From assembly GCA_947598345.1 (NCBI GenBank), contig CANQFF010000008.1, positions 1 to 25,321 on the forward strand: a stretch of DNA of 25,321 nt, read 5' to 3'. Each line of letters starts with the position of its first letter. Position 1 is the first letter of the stretch. This stretch comes from an uncultured Bacilli bacterium (GTDB lineage Bacteria > Bacillota_I > Bacilli_A > RF39 > UBA660). Shown here one piece after another: positions 14,176 through 19,572 of the stretch. The position numbers and the translations under genes were made by a program. The notes under the pieces are model-generated. The model searched no databases. It was not told where the DNA came from and saw only the letters and a program-made list of their open reading frames with translations.

Positions 14176-14205
14176 GTATATTATTTAATATATGATTTCA
14201 TTATA
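14175..14205 (+). promoter_or_regulatory. Sigma-G/F-like forespore promoter of sspI
   Basis: TGTATA (14175-14180), 18-nt spacer, CATTATA (14199-14205) fits the forespore pattern TGnATA-N17/18-CATnnTA. No TTGACA-like -35 exists for the overlapping TATAAT. It directly precedes a forespore-expressed gene type, which strengthens the call. Confidence 0.6.
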
Positions 14206-14223
14206 ATATTGAAAGGAGAAATT

Positions 14224-14430
14224 ATGGAAAATATAGATATTAGACAAAGTATTAAAAATAACTTTAAAGATAGTGATATTGAAGAAATTAAAGACTCAAT
14301 AGAAAGTTCAATAGAAGATAGCGATGAAATAACTCTTCCTGGGCTTGGGGTGTTTTTTGAAATTTTATGGAATAATTCAACAGATAAACAAAAAGAAGAA
14401 ATACTTAAAATTATTAAAAATAATATATAA
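14224..14430 (+). CDS. sspI: Small acid-soluble spore protein SspI
   Basis: SspI is a minor SASP made in the forespore and needed for normal outgrowth in Bacillus; it is not of the alpha/beta DNA-binding type. The 68-aa product matches the family along its length: IDIRQSIKNNFKDSD at the start, an acidic EEIKDSIESSIED stretch, then the family core LPGLGVFFEILWNNST (B. subtilis form LPGLGVLFEVIW) and a charged helical end. Length is close to the usual about 70 aa. ATG 14224 follows AAAGGAG; the upstream ATG at 14209 overlaps that site region and is rejected. It has a forespore-type promoter and its own terminator. It is the best single indication that the host forms endospores. Confidence 0.93.
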   Translation: MENIDIRQSIKNNFKDSDIEEIKDSIESSIEDSDEITLPGLGVFFEILWNNSTDKQKEEILKIIKNNI

Positions 14431-14437
14431 ATAAAAG

Positions 14438-14461
14438 CCTCAATTTAAAATATTGAGGTTT
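14438..14461 (+). terminator. Terminator of sspI
   Basis: Stem CCTCAAT/ATTGAGG (14438-14444 with 14452-14458), 7-nt loop, then TTTAAATTA; the T tract is short. Confidence 0.65.
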
Positions 14462-14491
14462 AAATTATATTTATATAAATTTTTTAAAAAA

Positions 14492-14502
14492 TGTGATAAA
14501 AT
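14492..14502 (+). promoter_or_regulatory. Extended -10 element before the first VanY gene
   Basis: TGTGATAAAAT with no obvious -35; it ends 15 nt before ATG 14518, leaving only the Shine-Dalgarno GGTGATG in the leader. Confidence 0.45.
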
Positions 14503-14517
14503 ATAAATGGTGATGAT

Positions 14518-15450
14518 ATGAAAAAGAGAACTAAGATTTTTATTATAATTTTTATACTTCTTATTGCTATTTCTATAGGAGCAATGTATGTTGTAAAAAC
14601 AATCAATTATCATAAAACATATGAATATAAATTGTTAAAGATTGGATATAACAAGGAAGAAGTCGCACAAATTGAAAAATTAAAAAATGATACTAAGGAT
14701 TATATTCTTACACTAGAAATGGATAAAAACATTTTAGAGTTAATAAATCAAAAATACTTCTTAGAGAAAAATTTCAAGAAATATTTAGATTATTATAATA
14801 ATAATGATAAAACTTTAGATGATGTTGTAGCTATCATAAATGTTGGCGCTGACAAAGAATGGTATACAAATACAAAAAAGGCTGATATATCTAAAGGTAA
14901 TCTATTATTAACTAATAAATTTTACAGTATAGATGCTACTTATAATTCAGATGATATGGTCAAAGTTAGTAATCAATATAGTTATGGTGAAAATCAAATG
15001 GTTACGAAAGAGACTTTTGATGCGTTTTTAAACATGTTTAATGAAGCTAAAAAAAATGGTTTAACACTTATTATAAACTCATCATATAGAAGTTACGAAG
15101 ATCAAGAAAAAACATATAATTACTATAAAAATAACAATGGTGAGATATATGCTGATAAAATAGCTGCCAGAGCTGGTTTTTCGGAGCACCAGACAGGAAT
15201 GGCAATCGACATACAGACTTATGGTTCAACAGCAAAAACATTTGAAGAATTCGATGAATTCAAATGGCTAAGTGAAAACGCATATAAATATGGATTTATA
15301 CTAAGATATCCTAAAGGAAAAGAATATTTAACTGGATATGAGTACGAGTCTTGGCACTATCGTTATGTTGGTGTTGATGTAGCAACTTATATACACGATA
15401 ATGACATTACATTTGACGAATATTATGCATATTTTATAGAAAAGGATTAA
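14518..15450 (+). CDS. D-alanyl-D-alanine carboxypeptidase, VanY/M15B family (copy 1)
   Basis: Zinc peptidase expected to remove the terminal D-Ala from peptidoglycan stem peptides outside the membrane. The 310-aa product has a TM anchor (about 7-27), a helical linker domain (about 35-115) with a GYNKEEVAQIEKL start and an NQKYFLEKNFKKYLDYY segment, then the catalytic domain: SSYRSYEDQ (Arg191), SEHQTGMAID (zinc ligands His224 and Asp231) and YESWHYRYVG (catalytic Glu277, zinc ligand His280). All key residues are present. ATG 14518 follows GGTGATGAT. It is the first of three tandem paralogues in one direction, each followed by a hairpin, so they can be expressed separately. Location next to sspI leaves open a role in spore cortex remodelling; vegetative wall trimming is equally possible. 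No vanA-type resistance genes are nearby. Confidence 0.92.
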   Translation: MKKRTKIFIIIFILLIAISIGAMYVVKTINYHKTYEYKLLKIGYNKEEVAQIEKLKNDTKDYILTLEMDKNILELINQKYFLEKNFKKYLDYYNNNDKTLDDVVAIINVGADKEWYTNTKKADISKGNLLLTNKFYSIDATYNSDDMVKVSNQYSYGENQMVTKETFDAFLNMFNEAKKNGLTLIINSSYRSYEDQEKTYNYYKNNNGEIYADKIAARAGFSEHQTGMAIDIQTYGSTAKTFEEFDEFKWLSENAYKYGFILRYPKGKEYLTGYEYESWHYRYVGVDVATYIHDNDITFDEYYAYFIEKD

Positions 15451-15463
15451 AATTCCTTTTTTT
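15440..15463 (+). terminator. Terminator after VanY copy 1
   Basis: Stem AAAAGGA/TCCTTTT (15440-15446 with 15454-15460) with the stop codon in its 7-nt loop, then a T tract. Confidence 0.75.
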
Positions 15464-15499
15464 ATTTATTTTTTGAGTTATAATAATAATGGTGGTTGT

Positions 15500-16669
15500 A
15501 TGAAAAATAAAAAGAGAAAAGTAAAGAAAAAAAGAATTTTTGGTTTATTATTTATTATTATTTTAATTTTTGTTATAATTTTTCTAATTTTTAATTTAAA
15601 AGGAAATAAATCTTTAAAGAGTAAAGGATATAGTAATCTTGAAATAGCAGAAATAGAAAAACTTACTAGTAATGAAATAACTACTATATTAAAGTATGAT
15701 TATAATAAAAACTTAATATATATGATAGATAGTGAGAATTATAATTCTAGTAAATTAAATTTATATATGAAATATACTTTAAAATATAATGATATTGATT
15801 ATTTAAAAATATTTGAACTTATTAATAACGAAAATTTTAGAGAAGATAAAATTGATGATTACATTTATTATTTAAATAAATATGATGAAATAAACGGAAT
15901 AATAAAATTTGTAAATGAATTTAAAGATAAAAATATTAAAGATAATGATATAACTATCTTACTTTTAAACGAAAAATATTTCATTGAAGATTATTTAAAT
16001 AGATATTTATCATATTATAATACCCATAAAAATTTGGAAGCTAGTGAAATAATTAAAAGAGTAAATTCCAAATTAGATTATAAATTTTATGATGATTCTA
16101 GTAAAGCTGATACATCAAAAGGCATGTACACACTTGTTAATAAGTTTTATTATTTATCTAATGATTTCGTACCTGATAACCTTGTAAATGTAACTGGTAT
16201 ATATGCAAGGGATAATGCGCAACTAAACAGTACTGCATATGAAAATTTTATTAAAATGGCTGATGATGCCAGAAAAGAAGGATTAACATTAAAAATCACA
16301 ACTGGATATAGAAGTTATAATTTTCAAGCTACACTATATAATAATTATGTAAAAATTGATGGAGTTAAAGAAGCTGATACATATTCAGCAAGACCTGGAT
16401 ATTCAGAACATCAGTTGGGATACTCAGCTGATTTAACAAATGATAAAAATGTATCTTTTTCAGAATTTGAGTATACTGATGAATACAATTGGTTAAAAAA
16501 TAACTGTTATAAATATGGTTTTATAATGAGATATCCTAAAGATAAAGAATATTTAACTGGTTATATATTTGAAGCTTGGCATTATAGATATGTTGGAGTT
16601 GATATTGCGACTTACATTTATGAAAATAATATAACATATGAAGAATATTATGAATTCTTTTTAAGATAG
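15500..16669 (+). CDS. D-alanyl-D-alanine carboxypeptidase, VanY/M15B family (copy 2)
   Basis: The 389-aa paralogue of its neighbours. It has a very basic head (KNKKRKVKKKRI), a TM helix (about 13-33), and a longer helical linker than copy 1: one GYSNLEIAEIEKL unit followed by an ELINNENFREDKIDDYIYYL unit and an LLNEKYFIEDYLNRYLSYY unit, as if the copy-1 linker module were doubled. The catalytic domain keeps TGYRSYNFQ (Arg271), SEHQLGYSAD (His304, Asp311) and FEAWHYRYVG (Glu358, His361). ATG 15500 follows GGTGG; an earlier in-frame start at 15473 lacks a site. The doubled stalk would place the active site further from the membrane, which is inference. Confidence 0.92.
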   Translation: MKNKKRKVKKKRIFGLLFIIILIFVIIFLIFNLKGNKSLKSKGYSNLEIAEIEKLTSNEITTILKYDYNKNLIYMIDSENYNSSKLNLYMKYTLKYNDIDYLKIFELINNENFREDKIDDYIYYLNKYDEINGIIKFVNEFKDKNIKDNDITILLLNEKYFIEDYLNRYLSYYNTHKNLEASEIIKRVNSKLDYKFYDDSSKADTSKGMYTLVNKFYYLSNDFVPDNLVNVTGIYARDNAQLNSTAYENFIKMADDARKEGLTLKITTGYRSYNFQATLYNNYVKIDGVKEADTYSARPGYSEHQLGYSADLTNDKNVSFSEFEYTDEYNWLKNNCYKYGFIMRYPKDKEYLTGYIFEAWHYRYVGVDIATYIYENNITYEEYYEFFLR

Positions 16670-16685
16670 TTATCTATCTTTTTTT
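16663..16685 (+). terminator. Terminator after VanY copy 2
   Basis: Stem AAGATAG/CTATCTT (16663-16669 with 16674-16680), TTAT loop, T tract to 16685; it includes the stop codon. Confidence 0.85.
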
Positions 16686-16726
16686 ATCTTTCAAAAAATA
16701 TTTTCATATAATATATTGGTGATATT

Positions 16727-17359
16727 TTGGAAAAAATAATTTATATATTAATTTTAATAATATTAGAAAATAGTGATTTTTATAAAGATATTAAAACAAT
16801 ATATTCCCCTACTACATTTGATTTTATAGTTAACAAAAATATTAAATTAAATGATGAATATATTCCAAATGATTTAGAAATGATAAATAAAATCTACTCT
16901 TGCAATGAAAAATATTTAAGGCATGAAGCTAGGATAGCTTTTGAAACATTAGCTAAAGATGCAAAAAAAGAAGGATTAAATATTATAGCAGTATCTGCTT
17001 ATAGAAGCTTTGATTATCAAACTAAATTATATAGTAATTATGTTAGTGAGAAAGGCTTTTATTACGCAGATATGGCAAGTGCTAGAGCGGGACATTCTGA
17101 ACATCAAACTGGATTAGCAGTTGATGTAGCAAGTAATAATTTAGATTACGATAATTTTGAAAAAACAGAGGAATTTATATGGATGAAAAAAAATGCTTAT
17201 AAATATGGTTTTATTTTAAGATATCCATTAGCAAAATTTCATATAACTGGGTTTAAATATGAACCTTGGCACTATAGATATGTTGGAAAAAATATATCTA
17301 AATATATTTATGATAATGATTTAACTTTAGAAGAATATGCAAAAGAAAAAGCACCATAA
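16727..17359 (+). CDS. D-alanyl-D-alanine carboxypeptidase, VanY/M15B family (copy 3, short, TTG start)
   Basis: The 210-aa third paralogue, reduced to the catalytic domain: SAYRSFDYQ (Arg93), SEHQTGLAVD (zinc ligands His126 and Asp133) and YEPWHYRYVG (Glu179, His182). The helical linker of copies 1 and 2 is absent. The only suitable start is TTG 16727, with GGTGAT upstream; an in-frame TAA lies at 16709-16711. The N-terminus (MEKIIYILILIILENSD) has only about 11 hydrophobic residues, so it may be a minimal signal peptide or a weak anchor. The catalytic residues are complete, so the enzyme is probably active. It may be a shortened duplicate of its neighbours. Confidence 0.88.
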   Translation: MEKIIYILILIILENSDFYKDIKTIYSPTTFDFIVNKNIKLNDEYIPNDLEMINKIYSCNEKYLRHEARIAFETLAKDAKKEGLNIIAVSAYRSFDYQTKLYSNYVSEKGFYYADMASARAGHSEHQTGLAVDVASNNLDYDNFEKTEEFIWMKKNAYKYGFILRYPLAKFHITGFKYEPWHYRYVGKNISKYIYDNDLTLEEYAKEKAP

Positions 17360-17366
17360 TGTGCTT
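17340..17366 (-). terminator. Terminator of the NrtR-like/41-aa peptide unit
   Basis: Stem AAGCAC/GTGCTT (17349-17354 with 17361-17366), 6-nt loop, followed on the minus strand by TTTCTTTT. On the plus strand, where VanY copy 3 ends within it, the T tract is missing. Confidence 0.65.
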
Positions 17367-17369
17367 AAA

Positions 17370-17495
17370 TTACCTAAAAAATATTCTTTGTATATCAGAA
17401 TTGCTTATAACTTGATTATAATAGTATAGTGATACTAAAAAAGCAAATACAAGTATTAGTACATACCATACCATAGATTTTATTCCCCATTTCAT
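17370..17495 (-). CDS. 41-aa single-TM peptide
   Basis: A 41-codon frame whose ATG 17495 is preceded by AGGAGGAG, one of the best ribosome sites in the window. The product starts MKWGIKSMVWYVLILVFAFL, a positively charged head followed by one hydrophobic helix of about 18 residues, then a short polar tail ending DIQRIFFR. I recognise no family. It lies 9 nt after the NrtR-like regulator in the same direction and is followed by a terminator, so the two form one unit. Small size, a TM helix and pairing with a regulator leave open a role as a modulator of a membrane protein or a type-I-toxin-like peptide; neither is shown. Confidence 0.72.
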   Translation of the reverse strand: MKWGIKSMVWYVLILVFAFLVSLYYYNQVISNSDIQRIFFR

Positions 17496-17504
17496 AAACT
17501 CCTC

Positions 17505-18080
17505 CTAAATCAAAACTTGATCTTCGTCAATAATTTTAAATTTATACAATTTAGCCGGTCTTCCCTTACTAAAAGTCCCTATTTTACATAAATCTTCTAT
17601 TATATTTGATTTTAAAAGCTTTTTTCTAAAATTTCTTCTATCAAACTGTTTTTTTAATATTTTTTCATATAAATTTTGTATTTCTGGAAGTGAAAACTCA
17701 TTTGGATATAATTTTATCATTGTACTATACATAACTATATCTTTTTTTAGATAATCTATCATTTTTTTCATATAAATATCTATATCTATGTTATTTAATG
17801 ATATAAAATTCAATTTTTTATTGATTATATTATTGTAAGGAACTATATCTATATATAAAATTGAAATATTCATTCCATAAGAATCTTTTTCGCAAAAGGT
17901 ATAACACTGTTTTAAATTTACATCAGGAATACTAAGATTTTCTTTAATATATTTTTTATTTACTGCATCTATATCATCATCACATTCAATGCATATTAAT
18001 GATTTGTTATCTGAAATCAAATATAATTCACTATCAATAACAGTGAATATACCAATTATGCTTTTCAATTTTATTTTCAT
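17505..18080 (-). CDS. NrtR-type transcriptional regulator with eroded Nudix-like domain
   Basis: The C-terminal third matches the winged helix of NrtR regulators (Nudix-related repressors of NAD metabolism): FSLPEIQNLYEKIL (129-142), FDRRNFRKKLL (146-156) and SKGRPAKLYKF (171-181). The N-terminal 120 residues should be the Nudix domain, but I find no GX5EX7REUXEEXGU box, and the region is shorter than usual; only IIGIFTVIDSELYLIS resembles the first Nudix strands. Total length is 191 aa against about 210-240 aa in typical NrtR. In NrtR this domain senses ADP-ribose-type ligands, so the ligand here may differ. ATG 18080 follows GAGG. It has its own good promoter and is co-transcribed with a 41-aa TM peptide. 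No NAD-biosynthesis gene is adjacent. Confidence 0.75.
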   Translation of the reverse strand: MKIKLKSIIGIFTVIDSELYLISDNKSLICIECDDDIDAVNKKYIKENLSIPDVNLKQCYTFCEKDSYGMNISILYIDIVPYNNIINKKLNFISLNNIDIDIYMKKMIDYLKKDIVMYSTMIKLYPNEFSLPEIQNLYEKILKKQFDRRNFRKKLLKSNIIEDLCKIGTFSKGRPAKLYKFKIIDEDQVLI

Positions 18081-18100
18081 AAAAACCTCATTACACTTTC

Positions 18101-18129
18101 ATTCTATTATATAATTATGCTTTTGTCAA
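18101..18129 (-). promoter_or_regulatory. Promoter of the NrtR-like unit
   Basis: Minus strand consensus TTGACA (18124-18129), 17-nt spacer, TAGAAT (18101-18106). The -35 box overlaps the gpsA stop codon. The AT-rich palindrome ATTATATAAT in the spacer could bind an autoregulator. Confidence 0.7.
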
Positions 18130-19094
18130 ATCATTAAATAATCAATAAGTCTGTTTATTGAATCATTTTTAAATACTATATCATAAATTATATTTATAGT
18201 TGGAATATCTATTTTTTTCTTGTTTATTAACTTATATATACTTTTTAAAGTATATAAACCTTCTACTGTAATTTTATTAGTATACTCTTCTATTTGTTCT
18301 TTTGTAGCACCACTACCTATTAATTTACCGAAACAATAATTTCTACTTTTTTCACTAGTACAAGTAAGTAAAATATCGCCAAAACCAGCAAAACTTAATA
18401 AAGTTCTATCATTTCCACCTAATGCTCTAATTAAAACTTTTATATCATGAAGAGATTCAGTAATCAAAAGAGCTTGAGTTGAAATCGGATATCCCATGCC
18501 TTCAATCATTCCAGAGGATATAGCAATTATATTTTTAACAGCACCACATACCTCTACTCCTACAATATCAGTCGTTGGATATAATTTAAAACAATCATTT
18601 GAAAAAGCATCTTGTATTATTTTTAAAGTTTTTTTACTTTTGGATGCTACTGATAATCCAATTGGAACTTTTTTTACTAAATCTATTGCAAAACTAGGAC
18701 CAGATATGGCACCTATTTTCTTTGTTTTTATTTGTTTTTTTATCATATCACTTATGAAAAGGCAAGTTTCTTGTTCTATTCCTTTACTTGCTATACATAT
18801 ATGTTGTTTAGGTTTTATATATTTTTTCATAGATTTACATACATCCGTAACAAATGCAGTAGGTATAGCAATTACTATCAGTTCACTATCTTCTATAGCT
18901 ACTTTTATATTTGTTGTAACTACGATACCATCATCTAATATAAAATCTTTTATTTTAGAACTTTTTTTAGTATATAGTAATTCATTTTTTTCTTTTTCAA
19001 TTGCAGTCCACATAACTACTTCATTTTTATTTTTGATCAATATTTTAGAAAGTGCTAAACCATAAGCTCCTGTACCTAATATTGTAACCTTCAT
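18126..19094 (-). CDS. gpsA: Glycerol-3-phosphate dehydrogenase [NAD(P)+]
   Basis: Reduces dihydroxyacetone phosphate to sn-glycerol 3-phosphate for phospholipid synthesis in the cytosol. The 322-aa product begins MKVTILGTGAYGLAL with the GxGxxG nucleotide-binding loop (7-12), then ASKGIEQET, AISGPSFA, the catalytic region EVCGAVKNIIAISSGM, and LTCTSEKSRN with GKLIGSG. These are the family motifs in order and the length is near the usual 330-340 aa. ATG 19094 follows GGAG; an upstream in-frame ATG at 19118 would lie inside the -10 box and is rejected. A TATAAT at 19117-19122 probably serves as its -10. Confidence 0.95.
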   Translation of the reverse strand: MKVTILGTGAYGLALSKILIKNKNEVVMWTAIEKEKNELLYTKKSSKIKDFILDDGIVVTTNIKVAIEDSELIVIAIPTAFVTDVCKSMKKYIKPKQHICIASKGIEQETCLFISDMIKKQIKTKKIGAISGPSFAIDLVKKVPIGLSVASKSKKTLKIIQDAFSNDCFKLYPTTDIVGVEVCGAVKNIIAISSGMIEGMGYPISTQALLITESLHDIKVLIRALGGNDRTLLSFAGFGDILLTCTSEKSRNYCFGKLIGSGATKEQIEEYTNKITVEGLYTLKSIYKLINKKKIDIPTINIIYDIVFKNDSINRLIDYLMI

Positions 19095-19133
19095 AACACT
19101 CCTACTTTCTAAACACATTATATAAGAACAAAA

Positions 19134-19151
19134 GTCAAAATAAATTTTGAC
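19134..19151. repeat. Inverted repeat upstream of gpsA
   Basis: GTCAAAAT (19134-19141) and ATTTTGAC (19144-19151) are separated by 2 nt, just upstream of the gpsA -10 box and at the edge of the IS relic. It may be an operator, or part of the right-end structure of the element. Confidence 0.4.
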
Positions 19152-19153
19152 CT

Positions 19154-19177
19154 AAATGCCATCACTGGCATTTTTTT
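19154..19177. repeat. Strong hairpin at the edge of the IS200/IS605 relic
   Basis: AAATGCCA (19154-19161), loop TCAC, TGGCATTT (19166-19173), followed on the plus strand by a T tract to 19177. It looks like a plus-strand terminator, but no plus gene ends here. Its place at the 3' side of the tnpB remnant suits the subterminal hairpin of an IS200/IS605 right end. Confidence 0.55.
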
Positions 19178-19257
19178 CTACTTCATAAAGACTTAATCTC
19201 TCCATAGACCAATTTCGGATAGTCGCTACCCTAATATATTTTTTTTCCGTCAAAATT
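19178..19257 (-). ncRNA. Possible omega-RNA scaffold remnant downstream of tnpB
   Basis: TnpB nucleases use an RNA made from the 3' end of tnpB and the element's right end. Here the minus strand downstream of the tnpB relic holds a short stem GGGTAG-CGA-CTATCC, a G-rich stretch TCTATGGAGAGATTAAGTC, and then the hairpin at 19154-19173. Position and structure fit such a scaffold, but I recognise no exact consensus. Confidence 0.35.
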
Positions 19258-19464
19258 TTAATTGACTTGCAGTTCCAAGTCTTTCTTCATATATAGCTTT
19301 AACCCTTCAAGCATTATATTTATACTTGCATTTATATAATTTGTATATTTATTTAAAAAATAATTATAAATAAATCTTGAACAACCAAATGATTTTTCTA
19401 TTAATATTTTCTGTTCTTTGTTTGGATAAAGTCTAAATATATAACCTCTTATTATGTTTATCAT
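19258..19464 (-). pseudogene. tnpB: TnpB relic: N- and C-terminal ends fused by a large in-frame deletion (68 aa)
   Basis: TnpB is the RNA-guided nuclease of IS200/IS605 elements, normally about 360-400 aa. The first 38 residues match its N-terminal helix-turn-helix: GYIFRLYPNKEQKILIEKSF and GCSRFIYNYFLNK. From about residue 44 the sequence INASINIMLEGLKLYMKK matches the usual extreme C-terminus (NA-x-NIL-x-GL). All of the RuvC catalytic core and the zinc finger is missing, deleted around bases 19330-19350, yet the frame stays open. It therefore cannot be a nuclease. ATG 19464 follows GGTGGTGAT. The promoter, ribosome site and 3' structured region remain, so it may still be transcribed. A short selected-for peptide is possible but unsupported. 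Confidence 0.8.
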
Positions 19465-19484
19465 ATCACCACCCTGACAAAACA

Positions 19485-19513
19485 ATTATATCATATGAAC
19501 GAATGTTTGTAAA
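19485..19513 (-). promoter_or_regulatory. Promoter of the tnpB relic
   Basis: Minus strand TTTACA (19508-19513), 17-nt spacer, TATAAT (19485-19490), 20 nt before ATG 19464. The spacer holds the LexA-box-like sequence. Confidence 0.7.
19496..19509. promoter_or_regulatory. LexA (SOS) box-like operator
   Basis: The plus strand reads TGAACGAATGTTTG. Against the Bacillus LexA/DinR consensus CGAACRNRYGTTYG it matches at 13 of 14 positions; only the first base differs. It lies between the -10 and -35 of the tnpB-relic promoter and overlaps the -35, the usual place for repression. Confidence 0.6.
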
Positions 19514-19542
19514 GAACTTTTTTACCAAGCACTTTCCTAATA

Positions 19543-19572
19543 GATAAAAATAACACTTTTTCAAGTGTTATT
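19543..19572 (-). terminator. Terminator of the ABC exporter gene
   Basis: Ten-bp stem AATAACACTT/AAGTGTTATT (19549-19558 with 19563-19572) closed by a GAAA tetraloop, followed by TTTAT on the minus strand. Confidence 0.85.

Larger units (their letters stand above)
19154..19513 (-). mobile_element. Decayed IS200/IS605-family (TnpB-type) element
   Basis: The segment contains, in minus-strand order, a promoter, the internally deleted tnpB (19258-19464), a structured noncoding 3' part (19178-19257) and a hairpin. No tnpA is present. The true ends cannot be fixed; the left end would lie between 19465 and 19545. Flanking genes (the ABC exporter and gpsA) are intact. Confidence 0.5.

Noticed and set aside
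14518..17359. VanY cluster as a vancomycin resistance operon
   Set aside because: No vanA/B ligase, vanH, vanX or vanRS is nearby, and three tandem membrane-linked copies with separate terminators fit wall remodelling.
18496..19065. 189-codon plus-strand frame inside gpsA
   Set aside because: It is a shadow of a clearly recognised gpsA on the other strand; no ribosome site or family match.
19154..19177. Hairpin plus T tract as an ordinary plus-strand terminator
   Set aside because: No plus-strand gene ends here; its place after the tnpB relic suits an IS right-end hairpin better. I kept it as a repeat with open function.
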